Shown: positions 33,572 through 40,885 of the stretch, piece by piece
Position numbering within the stretch: the stretch's first letter is position 1
Layout of the letters: each line of letters opens with the position of its first letter
Assembly: GCA_003136355.1 (NCBI GenBank)
Contig: PLED01000036.1
Location: 1-44,217, forward strand
Length of the DNA: 44,217 bases
Reading direction: 5' to 3'
Source of the DNA: Vulcanimicrobiota bacterium
GTDB taxonomy: Bacteria; Vulcanimicrobiota; Vulcanimicrobiia; Vulcanimicrobiales; Vulcanimicrobiaceae
Translations under genes and position numbers: made by a program
The notes under the pieces: model-generated
Databases searched by the model: none
What the model was told of the DNA's origin: nothing
What the model saw: the letters and a program-made list of their open reading frames with translations, nothing else

Positions 33572-33683
33572 GCGGCGGAACCTTTTCTCCCTCGCGACCA
33601 ACGGCCCTGCGGCCCGCAAAGTTTCGAGAAAGGCTCCTGCAGAGTGACAGGCAGCTGGCACCCTGCCCGGCAATAATTGCGCC

Positions 33684-34499
33684 ATGGCCGTCGCAGTCGA
33701 GGAAATCGCCTCCATAGCGCTTTCCCCGCCGTTAAAATGGGCCGGCGGGAAACGCTGGCTCGTCCCGCATTTGCTCGAGACGTGGGCCGGCCACCGCGAA
33801 CGCCGCCTCGTCGAGCCCTTCGCCGGCGGCATGGCCGTGACGCTCGGACTGTTGCCGCGGCGCGCGCTTTTGGGCGACGTCAATCCGCATCTGATCTCGT
33901 TCTACCACTGGCTGCAGCGCGGCTTGGATTTACGCGAGACCGGTGTCTCGCTAAAAAACGATCGCGCGATCTACGCGCACAACCGCGCGCGGTTCAACGA
34001 ATTGATTCGCAAAGACGAAGGCGAAACGGCCGAAGCCGCCGCGCTCTTTTATTACCTCAACCGCACGGGCTATAACGGACTCTGCCGCTTCAACGCGCGC
34101 GGTTTTTTTAACGTGCCGTTCGGACGTTACAAACACGTCGAATGCAATAAAGACTTCCTACCGTACCGCGCGACGCTCTCGCGTTACGAGATCATCCAAG
34201 GCGATTTCGAAGCGATCGGTATCCGCGATGACGATTTCATCTACGCCGATCCGCCCTACGACGTGGAATTCACCTCATACGCCGCCGGCGGCTTTACCTG
34301 GGCCGACCAGCGCAGGCTCGCAAAACGCCTAGCCGCGCATCCCGGTCCGGTCATCGCTTCAAACCAGGCGACGAAGCGCGTCCTTCGTCTCTACCGCGAA
34401 CTCGGATTTGACGTGGAAATCCTCGACGCACCGCGCCGCATCAGCTGCGACGGCAATCGCGACGACGCGCGCGAGATGCTGGCCATGCGTAACGTCTGA
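33684..34499 (+). CDS. Dam-type adenine-N6 DNA methyltransferase
   Basis: 271 aa alpha-type amino-methylase. LKWAGGKRWLVPHL (cofactor-side motif X), VEPFAGGMAVTLGL (motif I, SAM binding), LLGDVNPHLISFY, LNRTGYNGLCRFNARG and FNVPFGRY are Dam family marks. ADPPYDVEFTSYA holds catalytic DPPY (189-192). It methylates adenine, by family most often in GATC. It is 113 bases from the tRNA-Thr gene and overlaps the nuclease-like gene (TGATG), so it is likely part of a restriction-modification pair rather than the housekeeping Dam. Confidence 0.92.
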   Translation: MAVAVEEIASIALSPPLKWAGGKRWLVPHLLETWAGHRERRLVEPFAGGMAVTLGLLPRRALLGDVNPHLISFYHWLQRGLDLRETGVSLKNDRAIYAHNRARFNELIRKDEGETAEAAALFYYLNRTGYNGLCRFNARGFFNVPFGRYKHVECNKDFLPYRATLSRYEIIQGDFEAIGIRDDDFIYADPPYDVEFTSYAAGGFTWADQRRLAKRLAAHPGPVIASNQATKRVLRLYRELGFDVEILDAPRRISCDGNRDDAREMLAMRNV

Positions 34500-34936
34500 T
34501 GCTTTTCCCGGGCAGCCTCGGCACGAAAACCGGTTCCACGCTCGAAGCGGGCGTCGAAGCCGTGCTGCTCAACAACAGTTACGCGGTCGAAAAACAGGTT
34601 GTCGTCGGAAGTAAACCGGGCGGCGGAAAGCATCGCGCCGACTTGGTCGGCATGCGCCCCAACGGCTCGCGATTTCTCGTGTCGCTCAAGTGGCAGCAAA
34701 CCGCGGGGAGCGCCGAAGAAAAAGTGCCCTACGAAGTGATCAAACTGTTGCACGCGCTCCGTGAGAATCCGAGCTACGATAAAGCGTACATCGTCATCGG
34801 CGGAAGCGGCTTTACTTCAGGGCTGGTGGCGTTCTATCTCTCCGAAGAGTTCCGCTCGTACATTCGCGAGTCGGAGAAGATCGAAATCCTCACGCTCAAC
34901 GACGTGATGGCGCGCGCGAACAAAGGATCGCTCTAA
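34499..34936 (+). CDS. Putative PD-(D/E)XK-type nuclease (restriction partner)
   Basis: 145 aa. The pattern is GSTLEAGVEAVLLNNSYAV, then KHRADLVGMRPNGSRFLVSLKWQQ, that is a helix Glu (Glu20), Asp48 and an S-L-K-W-Q strand with Lys64. This fits the alpha-beta-beta core of PD-(D/E)XK nucleases, with Ser in place of the usual second acid. DKAYIVIGGSGFTSGLVAFYL follows. The start codon overlaps the methylase stop, which strongly links the two. I infer a small type II endonuclease; a repair or structural role cannot be excluded. Its stop shares CTAA with msrB. Confidence 0.65.
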   Translation: MLFPGSLGTKTGSTLEAGVEAVLLNNSYAVEKQVVVGSKPGGGKHRADLVGMRPNGSRFLVSLKWQQTAGSAEEKVPYEVIKLLHALRENPSYDKAYIVIGGSGFTSGLVAFYLSEEFRSYIRESEKIEILTLNDVMARANKGSL

Positions 34937-35412
34937 CCGGCTTTTCCCGGCGCGAATTTGAGCGCCAGCCCGTCAATGCAGTAGCGTTTTCCGGTCGGCT
35001 TCGGGCCGTCGTCGAAGATATGGCCGAGGTGCGAACCGCAGCGACGGCAGTGCGCTTCGGTGCGCGGATCCATGAGCTCGTAATCCGCGCGCGTGCGGAT
35101 TGCGTCGGGAAGCGGCGCCCAAAAACTCGGCCAGCCTTCGCCCGCGTCATATTTGGTTTTGGACGAAAAGTTCGCCAGACCGCACGCCGCGCAAGAATAG
35201 GCTCCCGAACGATGCTCGTCGTTCAGCGGGCTGCTGCCCGGCGGTTCGGTTCCATTTTGGCGCAAAATTTCATAGCGTGCCGGTCCGAGTAGCTGCCGCC
35301 ACTGCGCGTCGGTGTGCGTTACGGCATAGCTTTCGCTTGCATGCGCCACGCGTATGAATGCAAGTGCGCCGATCGCTGAAGCAACGCTGGCAGCAAAGGT
35401 CGCGCGCGTCAT
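34933..35412 (-). CDS. msrB: Exported peptide-methionine (R)-S-oxide reductase MsrB
   Basis: 159 aa from the ATG at 35412, which overlaps the msrA stop as ATGA; 35427 is an alternative. An N-terminal segment ([20 protein letters not shown]) is a signal or anchor. The MsrB domain has zinc pairs CAAC (with GAYSCAACG) and CRRC ([15 protein letters not shown]), then [11 protein letters not shown] with catalytic Cys. It repairs R-methionine sulfoxide; here probably outside the cytoplasm, unlike MsrA. Last gene of the transporter operon. Confidence 0.92.
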   Translation of the reverse strand: MTRATFAASVASAIGALAFIRVAHASESYAVTHTDAQWRQLLGPARYEILRQNGTEPPGSSPLNDEHRSGAYSCAACGLANFSSKTKYDAGEGWPSFWAPLPDAIRTRADYELMDPRTEAHCRRCGSHLGHIFDDGPKPTGKRYCIDGLALKFAPGKAG

Positions 35413-35885
35413 AGTGCTATGTGGCATGCGACGCCGTTCCTTTCGAAATACCGCTGATGGTAGTCTTCGGCCGGATAAAAATCGCCGGCGGCCGTGATCT
35501 CGGTCACGATTGGCTTCGATTGATTGCCCTGCTCGCGCGCGCGCGATGCTTCGGCCAGTTTCCGCTGCTCGTCACCGTGCGTGAAGATCGCCGAGCGGTA
35601 TTGCGTTCCGACGTCGGGCCCCTGACGGTTGGCGGTCGTCGGATCGTGGATCTTCCAGAACGCGTCGAGCAGAGCGTCGTACGAAATTTTCTGCGGGTCG
35701 TAGAGAACTTCCACGGCCTCGGCGTGACCGGTGCGTCCGGTGCAGACGTCCTGATAACTGGGCGCGACCGTGTGGCCGCCGGTGTAGCCGCTGGTGACTT
35801 CCAGCACGCCCGGAAGCTGCCGGAAAGCCGCCTCGACACCCCAGAAGCAGCCCGCCGCGAAGGTCGCCGTTTCGTTGCTCATCAT
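35409..35885 (-). CDS. msrA: Peptide-methionine (S)-S-oxide reductase MsrA
   Basis: 158 aa, no signal peptide. [18 protein letters not shown] holds the catalytic Cys; [52 protein letters not shown] and [10 protein letters not shown] complete the family pattern. It reduces S-methionine sulfoxide with thioredoxin. Its ATG overlaps the stop of the binding-protein gene (CAATGATG), so it is translationally coupled to a peptide transporter. Confidence 0.95.
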   Translation of the reverse strand: MMSNETATFAAGCFWGVEAAFRQLPGVLEVTSGYTGGHTVAPSYQDVCTGRTGHAEAVEVLYDPQKISYDALLDAFWKIHDPTTANRQGPDVGTQYRSAIFTHGDEQRKLAEASRAREQGNQSKPIVTEITAAGDFYPAEDYHQRYFERNGVACHIAL

Positions 35886-37525
35886 TGGCTAGAACGTTTT
35901 TCGGCGGCCTTCGGATTCATGAAATGCCAGAATTGCAGGCCCATGGGAAGCGCGGCCGGCGCCAAAGGGTCGAGGTCGAAGCCGGACAAGTTCGCCGGCA
36001 CCACGGCGCCCAGGCGGACCGAGTAAAGGTAGATCACGGGCAAGTCTGTCGCGGCCAACTCCTGATACCGGTCGAGCTCCCGGCGCGCGATGGCCGAGGA
36101 AGGTGCCGAACGAGCCGCCTCGATCGCGCCATCGATCTGTGGATTGTTGTAGAATCCGACGTTATAACCGCCGGCCGCGCGCGTTTGCTTGGAGTCGTAG
36201 GAGCGATAGTCGTCGGGGTAAGCCGGCAGAATGATGCCGCGCAGCGCGACTTGGAAGCGGCTGTTGTGCAGATCTTCGAAAAACGTCTGCAATTCCTCGT
36301 TCTCCAGCGTGCAGTCCATGCCGATTGCGCGCAAATTGGCTTGTATCAGCTCGGCGATGTTGCTGGCCACCGCATCGGTCGCGCCGCCCGTTTTGAGGGT
36401 AAAGCGAAGCTCGCGGCCATCTTTCACGCGAACGCCGCCCTGCAGCTTCCAGCCGGCCGCTTCCAAAATCGCGCGAGCGCGCGCCGGATCGTAATGGTAT
36501 GTTTTCACGCGCGAATCATAGTACGGCGAAAAGCTGGGAAGCGGTCCGTTGAGGATGTCGGCCTGCCCGCTCATGATTCCAGACTTGATGAAATCGCGAT
36601 CGATCGCATACATCATCGCCTGTTTGACGCGCGGATCGTGCGCCCACGGAATCGACGCGTCGTGATAATTTGGCAGCAACAAGAACGTGACGTTCCACGG
36701 CCAGGTGATGAACTTGTGATCGCCGCGCAAGCGCGTGTGTATGCGCCAGAGATTGGGCGCGACGTCGGTGACATCGACCTCGCCGGCGTCGACGGCCGCG
36801 TAGAGCGAATCCTGCTGCGGATAGACGCGGAAGGCCATTTCGTCGAGTATGGGTTTCGGTCCCCAATACTGTGGATTCCGGCCAAGTATGGTGTACGAAT
36901 CGCGCACGCTGCGCACGATTCTCCACGGACCGCTGATGACGGGATTTTGAGCGAAGTCAGCGTCGGCGTTGACGAACTTCGCTTCGGCTTCCGAACCGGG
37001 TGGATAGCGGTGCAGAATATGCTCGGGAAGCGGAAGCGTTTCGCCCAGCGCGTTCTCCAAGAACGGCGGCGACGGCGACTCGAGCCGGATCTCGACCGTG
37101 TAACGATCGAGCGCCCGCACCGACGTCATCAGTTTAAAATCCGAAGAGTTGCCCTCCAAGAGATTCGGATTGTTGCCGAGCAGCAGCGAGAAGACGACGT
37201 CTTTCGACGTGAGCGGCACGCCGTCGGACCAGAGCGCGCCGCGCCGCAGATGCAACAAATAGCGTTTTCCGCCATCGGCGATCTCGATGCGGTACGCCAA
37301 ACTTGTTTGCGGCCGCGGCAGCAAATCCGGGCCGATTGCCAGCAACGGCGTGTAAATGAGTTCGTTGACCATGCGCGCCGCCGATCCGACGGCGGTGAGC
37401 GGATTAAACGAGTCGGGCCCTGCAATCCATGCCGTGACGATCATATTCGGTTGACGCGTCTCAGCCGATCGCGCCCCGCAACCCGCAAGAATCATCGCTG
37501 CGATCGTGGCAAGAACAAACTTCAC
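35882..37525 (-). CDS. Peptide ABC transporter substrate-binding lipoprotein
   Basis: 547 aa, SBP_bac_5 family. Lipobox is LAGC ([16 protein letters not shown]). Typical blocks are [61 protein letters not shown] and [13 protein letters not shown]. It captures oligopeptides or related solutes outside the membrane and passes them to the two permeases encoded upstream. No ATPase subunit gene is in the window, so the ATPase must come from elsewhere. It overlaps its neighbours by ATGA at both ends. Confidence 0.92.
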   Translation of the reverse strand: MKFVLATIAAMILAGCGARSAETRQPNMIVTAWIAGPDSFNPLTAVGSAARMVNELIYTPLLAIGPDLLPRPQTSLAYRIEIADGGKRYLLHLRRGALWSDGVPLTSKDVVFSLLLGNNPNLLEGNSSDFKLMTSVRALDRYTVEIRLESPSPPFLENALGETLPLPEHILHRYPPGSEAEAKFVNADADFAQNPVISGPWRIVRSVRDSYTILGRNPQYWGPKPILDEMAFRVYPQQDSLYAAVDAGEVDVTDVAPNLWRIHTRLRGDHKFITWPWNVTFLLLPNYHDASIPWAHDPRVKQAMMYAIDRDFIKSGIMSGQADILNGPLPSFSPYYDSRVKTYHYDPARARAILEAAGWKLQGGVRVKDGRELRFTLKTGGATDAVASNIAELIQANLRAIGMDCTLENEELQTFFEDLHNSRFQVALRGIILPAYPDDYRSYDSKQTRAAGGYNVGFYNNPQIDGAIEAARSAPSSAIARRELDRYQELAATDLPVIYLYSVRLGAVVPANLSGFDLDPLAPAALPMGLQFWHFMNPKAAEKRSSQ

Positions 37526-38376
37526 GTCTGTTTCTCCCGCAGCCAGTCGCCGACGAAGTTAAAGGCACAGACCGTGATCAGAATCGCTAAGCCAGGCGGC
37601 AAAATCAGCCAATACGCGCGAGCGAACAGATCGCTCTGCGCGCTGGAAAGCAAGTTGCCCCAAGACGGGACCGGCAAGCGAATCCCGATCCCGAGATACG
37701 AAAGCGCGGTTTCGGCGAGCATGGCGCTGGCGACCATGAAGGTGGTCGTCGTGATGATCGTGCCCATCGCGTTCGGCACGACGTGGCGGAAGATGATGCG
37801 CCAATCCCCCGCGCCCGATGACCGCGCGGCTTCCACGTAGAGGCGCTCTTTCAGCGTCAGCACTTCGCCGCGTACTAGGCGCGACGGGCCGAGCCACGCC
37901 GTAAAGCCGATGACCAGCATGAGCGTGAGCTCGCTGCCGTTAAAGAGCGCCGCCAGGAAGAGCAAGAGAAAGATCGTGGGCACGCTCAAGAACACGTCGA
38001 CGACGCGCATGAGCATCGAATCGAACCACCCGCCGTAATAACCCGAGAGCGCGCCATAGAGCGTTCCGATGAACATCGCGACCAGCGCGGCCACAATGCC
38101 GACGGAAAGCGTTATCCGTCCGCCGATCAGTAGGCGCGCGAGCTCGTCGCGGCCCAATCCGTCGGTTCCCAACCAATGCGTGCCGTTCGGCTGCGCATAC
38201 GCATGGGCGACATCGGTCGCATACGCGTCGATATGCAGAAAGAACGGCGCAAGCCAGCACGCCAGCAGCGCCAGCGCGATCCAAACCATCCCGGCGGCCG
38301 CAATTGGATCGACATGCACCCGCCGGCGCCGCGGAAACCCTTCGTCGACCGGCAGCGTCAGCGTCGCGTCAATCAT
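37522..38376 (-). CDS. Dipeptide-type ABC permease, DppC-like
   Basis: 284 aa, six predicted transmembrane helices. THWLGTDGLGRDELARLLIGGRITLSVGI and YYGGWFDSMLMRVVDVFLS are DppC/OppC marks. LTLKERLYVEAARSSGAGDWRI is the EAA loop that docks the ATPase. The end PSWGNLLSSAQSD with PPGLAILITVCAFNFVGDWLR is typical. It overlaps the DppB-like gene by eight bases and the binding protein gene by four. Confidence 0.94.
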   Translation of the reverse strand: MIDATLTLPVDEGFPRRRRVHVDPIAAAGMVWIALALLACWLAPFFLHIDAYATDVAHAYAQPNGTHWLGTDGLGRDELARLLIGGRITLSVGIVAALVAMFIGTLYGALSGYYGGWFDSMLMRVVDVFLSVPTIFLLLFLAALFNGSELTLMLVIGFTAWLGPSRLVRGEVLTLKERLYVEAARSSGAGDWRIIFRHVVPNAMGTIITTTTFMVASAMLAETALSYLGIGIRLPVPSWGNLLSSAQSDLFARAYWLILPPGLAILITVCAFNFVGDWLREKQT

Positions 38377-39322
38377 AGCGCACGCGCGGATCGACGACCC
38401 CGTACAGCACGTCGGCCAAGAGATTTCCGAGTATGACCAACAGCGCGGTGATCACCGTCATGCCCAACAGCGTGAAGTAATCGCGGTCGGTGGCGGATTG
38501 CCAGAAGAGCTGGCCCATGCCGGGATAGGCAAAAATCTGTTCCGTGATCACCGCCCCGCCGAAGAGCGCCGGGATTGTCCCGCCCAGCAACGTGATGAAC
38601 GGGATAAGCGCGTTGCGCAGTGTGTGTCTGAACAGCACCGCCGTCGCCGGCAAACCTTTTGCTCGCGCCGTGCGCGCATAGTCTTCTTGTAACTGTTCGA
38701 CCATGCTGCCCCGAATGTAGCGGCTCCAGCCGGCCAGCGAGACGAGGGCAAGCGTCGCTGCCGGCAAGATGAGGTGCGCCAAGCGCGAGGGCCAATCAAA
38801 CGACGCCGTGTCGATTGTCTGCAAGCCGCCGACGGGCGACCACCGAAGCTGTACGGCGAAGAGCGCGATCAGGATCGTGCCGAACCAAAACGTCGGCATA
38901 GACCACGCGATGAAAACCAGCGCGCTCGCCGCGCGGTCAAAGAGCGTGTTTCGTCGGAAAGCTTGATAGACGCCAAGCGGAACCGCAATGACGATCGACA
39001 ACGCCAACGCGCTGCCCATCAGCAGCAGCGTGCGGCCAATCCGTTCACCGATGAGTGAGAGCACGGAAGCCTGCCGGCGATAGGAAAATCCGAGATCGCC
39101 GTGAGCGAGCTTGGACAGCCAAATTCCGTATTGTTCGTAGACGGGACGATCCAAGCCCAGTTCATGGGTGATTCGCGCGACCTGCGCAGGCGTGGCGTTT
39201 TCTCCGGCCAGCGTTTGCGCCAGATTGCCGGGCGCGAGATGCAGTAAGATAAACGTTAAGATGGTGACGCCCAGCAACGTCGGGATCGCCAACAGCAAGC
39301 GTTTAAGGATGAACTGAAACAC
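38369..39322 (-). CDS. Dipeptide-type ABC permease, DppB-like
   Basis: 317 aa, six transmembrane helices. LLLAIPTLLGVTILTFILLHLAPGN opens it. LGLDRPVYEQYGIWLSKLAHGDLGFS, then RGSMVEQLQEDYARTARAKGLP (EAA loop) and LLGGTIPALFGGAVITEQIFAYPGMGQL are DppB marks. It forms the channel with the DppC-like subunit. The start is GTG; no ATG lies in the first helix. It follows the glycosidase-like gene by three bases. Confidence 0.94.
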   Translation of the reverse strand: MFQFILKRLLLAIPTLLGVTILTFILLHLAPGNLAQTLAGENATPAQVARITHELGLDRPVYEQYGIWLSKLAHGDLGFSYRRQASVLSLIGERIGRTLLLMGSALALSIVIAVPLGVYQAFRRNTLFDRAASALVFIAWSMPTFWFGTILIALFAVQLRWSPVGGLQTIDTASFDWPSRLAHLILPAATLALVSLAGWSRYIRGSMVEQLQEDYARTARAKGLPATAVLFRHTLRNALIPFITLLGGTIPALFGGAVITEQIFAYPGMGQLFWQSATDRDYFTLLGMTVITALLVILGNLLADVLYGVVDPRVRYD

Positions 39323-39325
39323 CTC

Positions 39326-40816
39326 TTACCAGCGGTACGCCGCTAGCGCGTCCCACTGGTACGGTTGCGTGCCGTCCCACGCGAAGAAACACTCACCGAT
39401 CGCGCCCGCGGCGCGGGTCGCGTCGAGCGACGCGGTGATCTCGTCAGCAGACGGGTAGCCGTTGCGTCCCTCCGCGGTCGTTTGGCCGCCGATACTCACC
39501 GGCAAATGGCGGCCACTCATCGCGATCAGCTTCTCATAAGATGCGCGCAAGAGCACCTTCACCTGCGCCGCCGTGGTCGGCGTGCGACGCATCATGCGCC
39601 AGTACGCCATCGGCTGCAGCACGTCGCTGTACTGCGCGATTTGGCGGTAGGGATATTTCGCGAGATCCAAATGCTCGAGATACGGATCCTCAACGGTCGA
39701 AACCAGCAAGTATTTTGGGCCGAGCGCTTCACGGAGACGCTGCATGTAGAGCCAGAGTGCGTCGAGCTTTTGCGGATCGCCGCCCATGAATTCCGGGCCG
39801 CGCTCGAGATCGACCGCGAGCCCCGTCAGGGGCGTGCCTTTCGCCGTCCGGTAATACGCGGTTCTCACGCTCGCTTGCAGATCTTCAAACGTCGTATCGC
39901 GCGGAACCGTCCACCCGATCGTACCGATGCCGTGCGCCGCCAAACCGTCGATAATCGCGTCGACCGTGGCTTTCGCTTCGGGCGTAATCTCCCAATACGC
40001 GCCATATGCCGTGCGCAGCTCGACGTAATGTAAACCCGCGCGCACGGCTTGGTCGACCATGGCTTGCGGATCGAGGTGTTTAAAGTACAGCGGATCGATC
40101 GGATTCACGGTAAAGAACAGCCACATCCCTTTTCCCGAAGCAGCCGAAAGCGCTGTCGGCGGCGGCGCCGGCGGTGTAACGATCGTTGTGGTTTTGACCG
40201 GAGCGTGATCGTTCCGGTACAGCAGATAGCGGTATCGCGCGCCTGGTTCGACCGACGTGTCGCGATAGGACGAGCTCGGTCCGGCGATCACGCTCATGAT
40301 CGCGCGCCTTCCTAAACTGTCGATGCGTACGACGCGCGCCAGCACGTTCTCTTGCGGAAACCAGCCGACTTGGATCGTATGTGGTCCGAGCGCTTGGGCG
40401 ACGACGCGCGGTCCGGTCCAGTTGCGCGTGTCGGTTGCTACCGTTACACTGCCGAGTTTCGGCGTATTCGAGCGCACGACGATCTTCAGCGGGCCGTTAC
40501 GATGCGTTTTCAGAATGGCCGCGGGCTGACCGAAGCGCAGGCGCGTCTGCCACTGCACGTACCCGTCTCGCGAGAGCCAATCCAAGTCGCTGCCCGTCAT
40601 GATGCGCGTCGGCTTACCTTGCGCGTCGAGAAAACGCGCGACCAGCAGCCAGCGCGCACTCCCGTCGGGATCGAACCCCAGCGGGCGCGAGACGATCGTG
40701 AGTTTAGCGGCGGGCTTCCCGTAATAGGCCAACCCGGAGGGCATCGGCGGCGGCGCCGGAGTGGCTTTGGCTTGCGCGAGCAGCGCGCCCAGGAGCAGCG
40801 GAAGTGCGGCTGTCAT
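39326..40816 (-). CDS. Exported TIM-barrel glycosidase-like protein
   Basis: 496 aa from ATG at 40816, giving signal MTAALPLLLGALLAQAKA. Residues about 25-230 are beta-rich with an Ig/FN3-like segment (HTIQVGWFPQENVLARVVRID; YRYLLYRNDHAP). From about 245 there is a TIM-barrel pattern: LHYVELRTAYGAYW, GIGTIGWTVPRDTTF, LTGLAVDLERGPEFMGG, VLQPMAYWRMMRR and GAIGECFFAWDGTQP. This looks like a glycoside hydrolase or carbohydrate-binding barrel, but catalytic acids are not certain. It heads the transporter operon and follows a terminator. Confidence 0.75.
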   Translation of the reverse strand: MTAALPLLLGALLAQAKATPAPPPMPSGLAYYGKPAAKLTIVSRPLGFDPDGSARWLLVARFLDAQGKPTRIMTGSDLDWLSRDGYVQWQTRLRFGQPAAILKTHRNGPLKIVVRSNTPKLGSVTVATDTRNWTGPRVVAQALGPHTIQVGWFPQENVLARVVRIDSLGRRAIMSVIAGPSSSYRDTSVEPGARYRYLLYRNDHAPVKTTTIVTPPAPPPTALSAASGKGMWLFFTVNPIDPLYFKHLDPQAMVDQAVRAGLHYVELRTAYGAYWEITPEAKATVDAIIDGLAAHGIGTIGWTVPRDTTFEDLQASVRTAYYRTAKGTPLTGLAVDLERGPEFMGGDPQKLDALWLYMQRLREALGPKYLLVSTVEDPYLEHLDLAKYPYRQIAQYSDVLQPMAYWRMMRRTPTTAAQVKVLLRASYEKLIAMSGRHLPVSIGGQTTAEGRNGYPSADEITASLDATRAAGAIGECFFAWDGTQPYQWDALAAYRW

Positions 40817-40832
40817 GTGTGGCGTTTTCGAC

Positions 40833-40864
40833 AAAAGAAAGGGGCGATGCTTTCGCACCGCCCC
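40833..40864 (-). terminator. Rho-independent terminator after TonB receptor gene
   Basis: On the minus strand GGGGCG...GC-gaaa-GC...CGCCCC (40864-40841) is followed by TTTCTTTTG. It lies between the receptor stop (40886) and the next gene's start (40816). Confidence 0.75.
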
Positions 40865-40885
40865 GGAGGTTTTGCCGCTACCGGC

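Noticed and set aside
33496-34936. tRNA-linked attachment-site duplication
   Set aside because: No second copy of the tRNA 3' end was found by eye within the window.
35885-37840. 651-aa open frame on the plus strand
   Set aside because: It is antisense to the binding protein, is very Arg-rich, and shows no domain or ribosome site.
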